From contig NZ_JACHNC010000001.1 in NCBI RefSeq assembly GCF_014205215.1, positions 9,978,501-10,042,500 on the forward strand: 64,000 bases of DNA. Reading direction: 5' to 3'. The translations under genes were made by a program, and so were the position numbers. The notes beneath the pieces are model-generated. The model saw only the letters and a list, made by a program, of their open reading frames with translations. It made no database searches and was not told the origin of the DNA. This document shows, one piece after another, positions 26,838 to 34,630 of the stretch. This stretch comes from Actinoplanes lobatus. GTDB taxonomy: Bacteria > Actinomycetota > Actinomycetes > Mycobacteriales > Micromonosporaceae. Positions within the stretch are counted from its first letter, which is position 1, and the number at the start of each line of letters is the position of its first letter.

Positions 26838-28340
26838 ATGTCTGGATTGTTGTACGCGATCGGCGGCGCCGTGCTGCTGGTCGTGCTGCTCGTCGTTTTC
26901 GTGCTCTCCCGGATCAAGGTGGCCGGGCCGAACGAGGCGTTCATCATCACCGGCCGCAAGGGCAAGACGACCCAGGGCCTGGACGGCACCAGCAGCACCG
27001 ACATGTCGGGGCAGAAGGTCGTGATGGGCGCGTCGGTGTTCGTGCTGCCGATCGTGCAGAAGTTGCAGTCGCTGGACCTGTCCAGCCGCCGCATCGACGT
27101 GAGCATCAAGGGCGCGGTGTCCAAGCAGGGCATCCGGGCCGAGCTGCACGGTGTGGCGATCGTCAAGGTCGGCGGCACCGAGGGCGCGATCCGCGCGGCC
27201 GCGCAGCGGTTCCTGCACCAGCAGTCCGAGATCGAGGACTTCACCCGTGAGGTGCTGGCCGGTGCGCTGCGGTCGATCGTGGGCCGGCTCACCGTCGAGG
27301 AGATCATCCGGGACCGGGCGGCGTTCGCCAGCGCGGTCGCCGAGGAGGCCGAGCACTCGATGACCAACCAGGGTCTGGTGCTCGACACCTTCCAGTTGCA
27401 GGACATCCTGGCCGAGGGGTCGTACCTCCAGGACCTGGGTCGTCCGGAGGCGGCGCGCGTGCTCAAGGACGCGGCCATCGCCGAGGCCCGGGCCCGGCAG
27501 GCGGCCGAGCAGGAGCGGCTGCTCGCCGAGGAGGCGATCGCCGAGGCGAACCGGAATCTGTCGCTGAAGCAGGCCGCCATCCAGGCCGAGATCGACGCCG
27601 CGAAGGCGCAGTCGGCGGCGGCCGGCCCGCTGGCGCAGGCCGAGCGGGACCAGAAGATCCTGGCCGAGCAGCAGAAGGTGGCCGAGCAGAACGCCGAGCT
27701 CAAGCAGCGTCAGCTGGACACCGAGGTGCGTAAGCCGGCGGATGCCGAGCGGTACCGGGTGGAGCAGGAGGCCGAGGCGTCCCGCAGCGCCGCGGTGCTC
27801 CATGCGGACGCGCAGCGGCAGGCCACCATCGCGGCCGCGCAGGCGCAGGCCGAGCAGGCCCGCCTGGTCGGTGAGGGTGAGCGGGCCCGTCGTGCGGCGC
27901 TGGCCGAGGCGAACGCGATCGAGGGCGCCAAGGAGGGTGAGGCGGAGCAGCGTCGGCGTTCCGCGATCGCCGAGGCGATCGAGCGGGAGGGTGCGGCCGA
28001 GGCCGCGGCCATCCTGGCGAAGGGTCAGGCGGAGGCCGAGGCGATGGCCCGCAAGGCCGAGGCGTACGCCCAGTACGGCGACGCCGCGGTGATGGACCTG
28101 CTGGTCAAGGTGCTGCCGCAGGTGGTCGAGGCGGCCAGCGCCCCGATCGCGGGTATCGACAAGCTGACCGTCATCTCCACCGACGGCGCCTCGTCGCTGA
28201 CCAAGTCGGTGGCCAGCAACGTGGCGCAGGGCCTGCAGCTGGGCACCGACCTGACCGGCATCGACCTGGCCGGGCTGCTGTCGCGGCTGGGCCCGAACGC
28301 CAACGGCGACCGGGCGGTCGAGGCGAAGCCTCAGGACTGA
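26838..28340 (+). CDS. Flotillin-like SPFH/band 7 protein
   Basis: A 500-residue protein with one N-terminal hydrophobic segment (LLYAIGGAVLLVVLLVVFVL), an SPFH domain to about residue 190 and a long Ala/Glu-rich coiled coil with EAEA-type repeats to about residue 400. A short conserved end (LVKVLPQVVEAASAPIAGIDKLTVI) follows, typical of flotillin/YuaG. Such proteins form oligomeric platforms on the inner membrane face. It follows the NfeD-like gene without a gap. Confidence 0.92.
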   Translation: MSGLLYAIGGAVLLVVLLVVFVLSRIKVAGPNEAFIITGRKGKTTQGLDGTSSTDMSGQKVVMGASVFVLPIVQKLQSLDLSSRRIDVSIKGAVSKQGIRAELHGVAIVKVGGTEGAIRAAAQRFLHQQSEIEDFTREVLAGALRSIVGRLTVEEIIRDRAAFASAVAEEAEHSMTNQGLVLDTFQLQDILAEGSYLQDLGRPEAARVLKDAAIAEARARQAAEQERLLAEEAIAEANRNLSLKQAAIQAEIDAAKAQSAAAGPLAQAERDQKILAEQQKVAEQNAELKQRQLDTEVRKPADAERYRVEQEAEASRSAAVLHADAQRQATIAAAQAQAEQARLVGEGERARRAALAEANAIEGAKEGEAEQRRRSAIAEAIEREGAAEAAAILAKGQAEAEAMARKAEAYAQYGDAAVMDLLVKVLPQVVEAASAPIAGIDKLTVISTDGASSLTKSVASNVAQGLQLGTDLTGIDLAGLLSRLGPNANGDRAVEAKPQD

Positions 28341-28356
28341 TCCGTCACCGGGCCGC

Positions 28357-28971
28357 TCACTCGATCTTCAAGCACGAGGTGGATCGGGTGGCGGCCCGGT
28401 CGGTCTGTTTGAAGTCGCCGCCCTGGAGCTCGTAGCGGTAGGTGAGCTTGAGCTTCGGGCAGGCGTTGCTGTCGGAGCCGTCGGTCCCGTAGGCCTGGAT
28501 GGTCACGGCGCCGCCCTTGACCGACAGGCCGATCACCCACGGCTGGTCGGTGGGGCCGACGTCGGTGAGGATCGCCTTGCCGATCCGGGTCGGCTCCTCC
28601 ACCGGCGACTTGCCGTCGAAGGCCTCGACCGTCGACGGGAAGTAGGAGGTGGAGGCGTCGCAGGTGCGGGCGACCAGCGCGTCGGGGGTGCCGTCCGCGT
28701 TCACGTCGCCGACCGCCACGTGCTGGACGATCGGCTCCTGCTCGGCGTTGGCGCACGCGGCGACGTAGTTGTCCCAGTCACCGCCGTCACCGACGGCGGC
28801 CAGGGTGCCGGCCGGGTCCTCGGCCTCCGGCAGGTTCTCCGGCGCGACCGGGCTGGCCGTGATGCTCGGCGCGGGACCGATCGGCGCATCCGTGGCGCCC
28901 TTCTCGTCCGGTGTGCAGCCGGCGAGCAGGGCCAGCGCCACCAGTGAAACGGCCGAGGCTCTCTTGGACAA
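28357..28971 (-). CDS. Secreted lipoprotein with FG-GAP-like stretch
   Basis: A 204-residue lipoprotein. I start at TTG 28971 because GGGGGAG precedes it and the product then opens with a proper signal, LSKRASAVSLVALALLAGC, with the lipobox LAGC. The mature part is acidic and includes VGDVNADGTPDALVARTC, which resembles a single calcium-binding FG-GAP/VCBS repeat, and four cysteines that could pair. No function is known to me. It converges on the flotillin gene. Confidence 0.8.
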   Translation of the reverse strand: MSKRASAVSLVALALLAGCTPDEKGATDAPIGPAPSITASPVAPENLPEAEDPAGTLAAVGDGGDWDNYVAACANAEQEPIVQHVAVGDVNADGTPDALVARTCDASTSYFPSTVEAFDGKSPVEEPTRIGKAILTDVGPTDQPWVIGLSVKGGAVTIQAYGTDGSDSNACPKLKLTYRYELQGGDFKQTDRAATRSTSCLKIE

Positions 28972-29013
28972 CTCAGTCTCCCCCGTACGTGACGTGATCT
29001 GTCGCGCCACAGC

Positions 29014-30162
29014 CTAGGGGGTTGCCTCCAGCAGAAGGGCGCTGGTCGGAACGCCGGTGCCGGCGGTCACGAGCACCGGTCCGCTGCCGGGGACCTGGTT
29101 GACGGCGGTGCCGCGGATCTGCCGGACCGCCTCGGTGATGCCGTTCATGCCGTGGATGTACGCCTCCCCCAACTGGCCACCGTGCGGGTTCACCGGCAGC
29201 CGCCCGTCCAGTTCGATGCCGCCGCCGGCGATCAGGTGCCGGGCCTCGCCGGGAGCGCAGAAACCCAGTTCCTCCAACTGCATCAGGACGTACGGGGTGA
29301 AGTGGTCGTAGAGCATGGCGGTCCGTACGTCGGCGGGCCGGTATCCGGACTGCTCCCAGATCTGCCGCCCGGTCACCGCGATCTCCGGCAGCCCCGCCAC
29401 GGTCGGCCGGTAGTAGCTGGTCATCACGAACTGCCCGGGTCCGCTGCCCTGGGCGGCGGCCGCGATCACCGCCGGTGGCCGGGGCAGGTCGCGGGCCCGG
29501 TCCACGCCGGTCACCACCACGGCCACCGCCCCGTCGCTCTCCTGGCAGCAGTCGAGCAGCCGTAACGGTTCGGCGATCCAGCGGGAGGCCCGGTGGTCGT
29601 CCAGGGTGATCGGGCGGCCGTGGAACCAGGCGTGCGGGTTGGTGGCGGCGTGCCGGCGGGCCGCGACGGTGACCCGCCCGAAGTCGTCGGTGCTCGCGCC
29701 GTGGTCGTGCAGGTAGCGGCGGGCCACCATGGCGACCTGCGCGGCCGGGGTGGCGAGGCCGGTCGGCACGTGCCAGCCGGCGTCGGTGTCCGGGGACGCG
29801 TAGGCCTGGCCGAACCGGCGGCCGGACCGCTCGTTGAGCGCGCGGTAGCAGACGACGACGTCGGCGAGCCCGGCGGTGACCGCGAGGACGGCCTGCTGCA
29901 CGATCGCGCAGGCGGCGCCTCCGCCGTACCCGATCCGGGTCAGGAAGGTCAGCTCGCCGATGCCGAGTTCCCGGGCGACGGCGATCTCGCTGTTGTTGTC
30001 CATGGTGAAGGTGACCAGGCCGGAGACGTCGGCGGGCCGCAGGCCGGCGTCGTCGAGGGCGGCCCGGATCGCCTCGACGGCGAGGCGCAGCTCGCTGCGG
30101 CCGGAGTCCTTGCTGAACTCGGTGGCCCCGATGCCGGCGATCGCGGCGGTTCGGCTGATCAT
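29014..30162 (-). CDS. ltp2: Ltp2-like thiolase-fold retroaldolase
   Basis: A 382-residue SCP2-thiolase-like protein (AIAGIGATEFSKDSGRSELRL at the N-terminus, ALNERSGRRFGQ, DCCQESDGAVAVVV, YDHFTPYVLMQLEELGFC and the C-terminal NPHGGQLGEAYIHGMNGI). Ltp2 performs retro-aldol removal of the last side-chain carbons as propionyl-CoA, giving a 17-ketosteroid. It works in complex with the DUF35 domain of ChsH2. ATG 30162 overlaps the preceding stop (ATGA). Gene order chsE1-chsE2-chsH2/H1-ltp2 equals Rv3544c-Rv3540c. Confidence 0.9.
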   Translation of the reverse strand: MISRTAAIAGIGATEFSKDSGRSELRLAVEAIRAALDDAGLRPADVSGLVTFTMDNNSEIAVARELGIGELTFLTRIGYGGGAACAIVQQAVLAVTAGLADVVVCYRALNERSGRRFGQAYASPDTDAGWHVPTGLATPAAQVAMVARRYLHDHGASTDDFGRVTVAARRHAATNPHAWFHGRPITLDDHRASRWIAEPLRLLDCCQESDGAVAVVVTGVDRARDLPRPPAVIAAAAQGSGPGQFVMTSYYRPTVAGLPEIAVTGRQIWEQSGYRPADVRTAMLYDHFTPYVLMQLEELGFCAPGEARHLIAGGGIELDGRLPVNPHGGQLGEAYIHGMNGITEAVRQIRGTAVNQVPGSGPVLVTAGTGVPTSALLLEATP

Positions 30163-31361
30163 GACGCCACCTCGACGGTTCCGCTGACGTGCACACCCGC
30201 GGCGGTACGCCCGGCGACCTCGATGCCGTGCGGGAGGACCTGCCCGGTGAAGGTGAGCGTGTCGTACGCGAGGCACGGCGTCCCGAGGCGGATCCGGATG
30301 CCCCGCACCCGGGTGTCCGGGCCGAGCGCGTCGGTGACGAAGCGCTGCACCAGGCCGGTCGTGGTGAGGATGTTGAGGAAGATGTCCCTGCTACCGAGCC
30401 GGACCGCGGCGTCCCGGTCGTGGTGCACGTTCTGGAAGTCCCGGGTGGCCAGTGCCGTGCTGACGATCAGGGTGGGGGTGACCTCCAGCTTCCACGGGCC
30501 GAGCATCGGGACGTCGGGCCGCCACACCGGCAGGCGATCGTCGAAGTGGACCCGGACCGGGTCGCCGATCTCCGGGCGGGGGCCGCGGTATTCGGCGACC
30601 ACCCGGACGCCCTCGGTGAGGTCGACGAGGGCGACCGTGTAGGGGGCGCGCCTGCCGGGGACGGGTGGATGGTGGTGCACCACGTAGCTGTGGATCCGTC
30701 CGGTTCCCTCGGCTGTCGTGTACTCCGGTTTCAGCGAGCCGCAGTGCGGGCAGGCCGGGCCGGGCGGGTGGCGCATGGTTCCGCACTCGCCGCACCGCTG
30801 GATGCGCAGTTCGCCCGCTGCGGCGCCCTCCCAGAAGGCGGCGTTGTCGGCGGTGACCATCGGCCGCATCTTCTCGGTAACCGGTTTGCCCGGATTTGCA
30901 GATGGTTTATACCGCAAGATCCGGAAACGCATCTCCCCGACCGGCTCGTCCCCGACCAGCCAGGTACTGAGCGTGGTGACGAACCACCCCTCACCCAGCG
31001 AGGTCCGCTTGGGTCCGGCTACAGCCTCCAACCGGCTGCGGACCGAGACCGTCTCACCGACGCGCAGCGGACGATGGTAGGTCTGTTCAGAATCAGTGGC
31101 GACAATCGCGCTATATCCGGAATTCTCCAGCAACTCGGACATTGTCTGCAAGGGATCGTCGACCGGAGACGGCGCGAGACCCCGCATCGTCCACACCTGG
31201 ATCATCGCGGGCGGCGCGATACCCGACCGCTCATAGGCCGGATTCCCGTCCCCCATCGCCTCCAGCCACGTGCGGATCATCGGCAGGTTCACCGGATCCC
31301 GCCCGGCCCGCACCGGGGTCTCCCCCGCCGCGGTCAACCGCGCCACCACCTCTTCGATCAT
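30159..31361 (-). CDS. chsH2-chsH1: ChsH2-ChsH1 fused steroid enoyl-CoA hydratase
   Basis: A 400-residue single chain with three parts. Residues 1-165 are a MaoC-type hot-dog domain (MGDGNPAYE). Residues 180-285 are a DUF35 domain with a zinc ribbon at Cys190, Cys193, Cys204 and Cys207 and an OB fold. Residues 288-400 are a second hot-dog domain with LIVSTALATRDFQNVHHDRD, the ChsH1 catalytic block (Asp308, His313). In M. tuberculosis these are two genes, chsH2 (311 residues) and chsH1 (129 residues). The enzyme hydrates the 17(20) double bond of the three-carbon side-chain CoA ester. ATG 31361 starts six bases after the chsE2 stop; GTG 31364 is the alternative. Confidence 0.9.
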   Translation of the reverse strand: MIEEVVARLTAAGETPVRAGRDPVNLPMIRTWLEAMGDGNPAYERSGIAPPAMIQVWTMRGLAPSPVDDPLQTMSELLENSGYSAIVATDSEQTYHRPLRVGETVSVRSRLEAVAGPKRTSLGEGWFVTTLSTWLVGDEPVGEMRFRILRYKPSANPGKPVTEKMRPMVTADNAAFWEGAAAGELRIQRCGECGTMRHPPGPACPHCGSLKPEYTTAEGTGRIHSYVVHHHPPVPGRRAPYTVALVDLTEGVRVVAEYRGPRPEIGDPVRVHFDDRLPVWRPDVPMLGPWKLEVTPTLIVSTALATRDFQNVHHDRDAAVRLGSRDIFLNILTTTGLVQRFVTDALGPDTRVRGIRIRLGTPCLAYDTLTFTGQVLPHGIEVAGRTAAGVHVSGTVEVAS

Positions 31362-31367
31362 CACGAC

Positions 31368-32510
31368 CTACCTGGGCACTCGGGGCAGGCCGAGGCCCGC
31401 GCTGGCGATGATCTCGCGCTGGATCTCGTTGACGCCGCCGCCGAAGGTCAGCACCAGGTCGCGCTTGGCGTGCAGGCCGAGCCAGTCGAGCAGGTCCGCG
31501 GTGCCGGGATCGGCCGGGTCACCGTGGCGGGCCACCAGTTCCTCCAGCTCCTGGCCGAGCCGCAGCAGGCGTTCGGAGGAGAAGACCTTGGTGGCGGAGG
31601 CGTCGGCCGGGGCCGGTTCGCCGCCGGCGATCTGCCAGTTGAGCAGTTCGTTGACACGCAGCGCCGCGTGGGTCCGGGCCAGCGCGCGGCGGACCTCCGC
31701 GATCTCCGAAACCCCATGGATGTACGCCCAATCGCGCACCCGATCGTGCAGGGCACCGATCCGCCCGGCCGGTCCGAGCATGACGCGCTCGTGGTTGAGC
31801 TGCGCGGTGAGCAGCCGCCAGCCGCCGTTCTCCGGCCCGACCCGGCGGCTGACCGGCACCCGGACACCGGTGAGGTAGGTGGCGTTGACGTGGTGCGACC
31901 CGTCGCTCGTGATGATCGGCGTCCACGCGTAGCCGGGGTCGCTCGTGTCGACGATCAGGATCGACAGGCCGCGGTGGCGTTCGGCGGCCGGGTCGGTGCG
32001 GCAGGCCAGCCACAGGAAGTCGGCGTCGTGCGCCCCGGTGGTGAAGGTCTTCTGGCCGTCCACCACGTACTCGTCGCCGTCGCGGACCGCCCGGGTCCGC
32101 AGCGCCGCGAGATCGGTGCCGGCCTCCGGTTCGGTGTAGCCGATCGCGAAGTGCAGCTCCCCGGCCAGGATCCGCGGCAGGAAGAAGCGTTTCTGCTCCT
32201 CGGTGCCGTGCGCCAGCAGGGTGGGCGCGACCGTCTGGAGCGTGACGGCGGGTAGCGGCACGTCGGCGCGGGCCGCCTCGTTGACGAGGATCTGCTGCTC
32301 GACGGGGCCGGGGCCGCGCCCGCCGTACTCGACCGGGAAGCCCAGCCCGAGCCAGCCGTCGCGGCCGAGGCGGGCCACCACGTCGCGGTAGGCGGGTCCG
32401 AGCCGTTCCCGCGCCAGTTCGCCACGCTGCGCGGGCGTCAGGACCCCGGCGAGGTACGACCGGAGCTCGTCCCGGAACGCACGCTGCCCGTCAGTCAGGT
32501 CGATGAACAA
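31368..32510 (-). CDS. chsE2: ChsE2 (FadE29-type) acyl-CoA dehydrogenase
   Basis: A 380-residue dehydrogenase very close to FadE29: FIDLTDGQRAFRDELRSYL, ADVPLPAVTLQTVAPTLLAHG, FAIGYTEPEAGTDLAALRT, GQKTFTTGAHDADFLWLACR, LNHERVMLGPAGR and FGGGVNEIQREIIA. With ChsE1 it forms the heteromeric enzyme that dehydrogenates the three-carbon steroid side chain. The start is TTG 32510 behind GGGGGAGCGGC, overlapping chsE1 by 20 bases, so the pair is translationally linked. Confidence 0.92.
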   Translation of the reverse strand: MFIDLTDGQRAFRDELRSYLAGVLTPAQRGELARERLGPAYRDVVARLGRDGWLGLGFPVEYGGRGPGPVEQQILVNEAARADVPLPAVTLQTVAPTLLAHGTEEQKRFFLPRILAGELHFAIGYTEPEAGTDLAALRTRAVRDGDEYVVDGQKTFTTGAHDADFLWLACRTDPAAERHRGLSILIVDTSDPGYAWTPIITSDGSHHVNATYLTGVRVPVSRRVGPENGGWRLLTAQLNHERVMLGPAGRIGALHDRVRDWAYIHGVSEIAEVRRALARTHAALRVNELLNWQIAGGEPAPADASATKVFSSERLLRLGQELEELVARHGDPADPGTADLLDWLGLHAKRDLVLTFGGGVNEIQREIIASAGLGLPRVPR

Positions 32511-33447
32511 GCCGCTCCCCCAGTGTGGTCAGCCGGTGTTCGGCGCCGCCCAGGAGGCGGACCAGGTCCCGGATCAGCGTGGTGTGCCGGTGCAGCGGGT
32601 AGTCGATCGCCAGCCCGAGCCCGCCGTGCAGGTGATGGCAGGTACGGGCGGCGGGCGGCGCCTCGGCGGTGAGCCACTGGGCGGCGACGTGCAGGTCGTC
32701 GTCGGCGTCCCGGCCGGTGCCGAGCCGCCAGGCCGCGGCGAGGGTCGCCAGGTGCAGGGTGTGGCTGGCGATGTAGACGTCGGCGATCTGCTGGGCGACC
32801 GCCTGGAAGGTGGCGAGCGGCCGCCCGAACTGCCGCCGGGTCCGCACGTGCTCGGCGGTGAGCGCCAGCGCCCCGGCCAGTGCGCCGTCACCGAGTGCGC
32901 AGGCGCAGCTCACGGCGTACCGGTGAAGGTCTTGATGGGTTTGACCGTCACCCAGAATGGTGGCCGCCGCCCGGTCCAGGCGCAGGATGCCGCGGTCGAG
33001 GGTGGCGCCGGGCGCGGCCGGGTCGATCGTCACGACGGCCGGGCCGGCGACCGTGACGAGCAGCCGGTCGGCGGTGGTGACGCCGGTCTTGACCCCGGTG
33101 ACCGTCCCGTCCGCGAAGGTCGTCCGCGGCACGGCCGGCAGCGGGTCGCCCGGTTCGGCGACGGCGATGCCGAAGGTCCGCCCGGGCTCGTGGGCGCCGG
33201 TGAGGATCGCGACGAGGTGTCCGAGGGCGGGCAGGTCGAGTGCGCGCCGCCCGATCTCGGTGAGCACGAGGGTGGTCTCCAGGACGCCGAGGCCGGCGCC
33301 GCCGAGGTGTTCCGGGACGGCGAGGGTGAGCAGTCCGGTCTGGCCGAGGGCGGCCCATGCCTTGTCCGGATCGCCGGCGCTCCCGTCGAGCACCTCACCG
33401 GCGAGCCGGCTGATCGCCTGGTGTGACCCGTCCGGCTGAAAATCCAT
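32491..33447 (-). CDS. chsE1: ChsE1 (FadE28-type) acyl-CoA dehydrogenase
   Basis: A 318-residue partner subunit of the short acyl-CoA dehydrogenase class: LTLAVPEHLGGAGLGVLETT, HVRTRRQFGRPLATFQAVAQ and HHLHGGLGLAIDYPLHRHTT. Family knowledge places FadE28/ChsE1 as the partner of ChsE2. ATG 33447 lies ten bases from a KstR operator, and TCTAAT nine bases before the ATG would give a leaderless message. It is first in chsE1-chsE2-chsH2/H1-ltp2. Confidence 0.9.
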   Translation of the reverse strand: MDFQPDGSHQAISRLAGEVLDGSAGDPDKAWAALGQTGLLTLAVPEHLGGAGLGVLETTLVLTEIGRRALDLPALGHLVAILTGAHEPGRTFGIAVAEPGDPLPAVPRTTFADGTVTGVKTGVTTADRLLVTVAGPAVVTIDPAAPGATLDRGILRLDRAAATILGDGQTHQDLHRYAVSCACALGDGALAGALALTAEHVRTRRQFGRPLATFQAVAQQIADVYIASHTLHLATLAAAWRLGTGRDADDDLHVAAQWLTAEAPPAARTCHHLHGGLGLAIDYPLHRHTTLIRDLVRLLGGAEHRLTTLGERLVHRPD

Positions 33448-33456
33448 GACACTGAT

Positions 33457-33470
33457 TAGAACACGTTTCA
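33457..33470. promoter_or_regulatory. KstR operator between chsE1 and kstR
   Basis: TAGAACACGTTTCA fits TnnAACnnGTTnnA exactly. It ends ten bases before the chsE1 start on the minus strand and lies 80 bases before the kstR start on the plus strand, so it can serve both side-chain operon control and kstR autoregulation. Confidence 0.87.
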
Positions 33471-33549
33471 GTTTGGGCGCACCACGGTCGGGTGACACGG
33501 GGACGCAACGCGCCGTTGCTAGGCTTGATTCAGAGGCGAAAGGGCGACC

Positions 33550-34182
33550 ATGGCAGTCACGAGAACGAGTACCACCGGCACCGCACGCGGCGCGCTCACC
33601 GGCGCCGACATCGCGGGTTCGGCCGCGCAGCGCGACCGGCGCCGCCGGATCCTGGAGGCCACGCTGGCGCTGGCGTCCAAGGGCGGTTACGACGCGGTGC
33701 AGATGCGCACGGTCGCCGAGCGGGCCGGGGTCGCCCTGGGCACGCTCTACCGCTACTTCCCCTCGAAGATCCATCTGCTGGTGTCGGCGCTGGCCGGCGA
33801 GTTCGAGACGATCCAGGACAAGATCGGCCGCAAGCCCGTTCCGGGGGACACGCCGTATGACCGGACGCTCTACGTCCTCGGCCGGATGACCCGGACCATG
33901 CAGCGCGAGCCGCTGCTCGCCGAGGCGATGACCAGGGCCTTCATGTTCGCCGACCCGTCGGCGAGCGCCGAGGTCAACGCGGTGGCCGGCCTCATGGAGG
34001 ACATGCTGACCCGCGCCATGCACGAGGGCGACGACAGTGAGCCGACCGCCGACGACCGGGCCAAGGCGCGGGTGATCGGTGACGTGTGGCTGTCCAATCT
34101 GGTGGCCTGGGTGACCCGCCGGGCGTCGGCGAACGATGTCGTCAACCACCTCGAGCTGGCCACCCGGCTGCTGGTCCGCTGA
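33550..34182 (+). CDS. kstR: KstR, TetR-family repressor of steroid catabolism
   Basis: A 210-residue TetR regulator. The DNA-binding domain is RRRRILEATLALASKGGYDAVQMRTVAERAGVALGTLYRYFPSK in outline, of which ASKGGYDAVQMRTVAERAG and VALGTLYRYFPSKIHLLVSA are almost identical to mycobacterial KstR. LLAEAMTRAFMFADPSASAEV and VIGDVWLSNLVAWVTRRAS in the ligand domain also match. KstR is released by 3-oxo-cholestenoyl-CoA-type thioesters. Its predicted targets in this window are the five boxes listed. ATG 33550 has only a weak ribosome-binding site. Confidence 0.95.
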   Translation: MAVTRTSTTGTARGALTGADIAGSAAQRDRRRRILEATLALASKGGYDAVQMRTVAERAGVALGTLYRYFPSKIHLLVSALAGEFETIQDKIGRKPVPGDTPYDRTLYVLGRMTRTMQREPLLAEAMTRAFMFADPSASAEVNAVAGLMEDMLTRAMHEGDDSEPTADDRAKARVIGDVWLSNLVAWVTRRASANDVVNHLELATRLLVR

Positions 34183-34185
34183 GCG

Positions 34186-34617
34186 TCACCCGGCCAGGGC
34201 GGTCAGCTTCTCCAGGGCCTGCTGCGCGGCGGGCCCGGCCTGTTTCTCCAGCATGGCGGCCATCGGCCCGTTGAGCGCCGGCCCGGCGAACTCCATCTCG
34301 TAGGTGACCCGGGAGCCGGCGCCCTCGGGTTCGATGACGAAGCGGTTCTTCGCCTTGACGCCCATCGGGCCGTCGCCGGCCATCTCCAGACGGTTCGGGG
34401 CGTCCGCGGCGACGACCTTCCAGGCCATCTCGGCGGGCATGCCCATCAGCTTCACCTTCTGCTTGTACGTGGTCCCCTCGGCCACGGTCGCCGGCACCTC
34501 ACCGGTGAAGCCCTGGTGCATGGCGTTCCACTCGGGCGTCCGGGGCAGATCGGTGACGACCTGCCACACCTTGTCCGGCTCGGCGGTGGTGGTGGCCGAG
34601 ACGCTCACCTTGGGCAT
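34186..34617 (-). CDS. SRPBCC (START-like) family protein
   Basis: A 143-residue protein with the polyketide-cyclase/START-like pattern: VSVSATTTAEPDKVWQVVTD, FTGEVPATVAEGTTYKQKVK and SRVTYEMEFAGPALNGPMAAM. Such proteins form one hydrophobic cavity. ATG 34617 has a strong GGAGGAAG site 13 bases after the stop of the second kstD, so it is in that operon and under the KstR box at 36316. Binding of a steroid or its CoA ester is an attractive inference, not shown. Confidence 0.85.
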   Translation of the reverse strand: MPKVSVSATTTAEPDKVWQVVTDLPRTPEWNAMHQGFTGEVPATVAEGTTYKQKVKLMGMPAEMAWKVVAADAPNRLEMAGDGPMGVKAKNRFVIEPEGAGSRVTYEMEFAGPALNGPMAAMLEKQAGPAAQQALEKLTALAG

Positions 34618-34630
34618 GTCTTCCTCCTCA

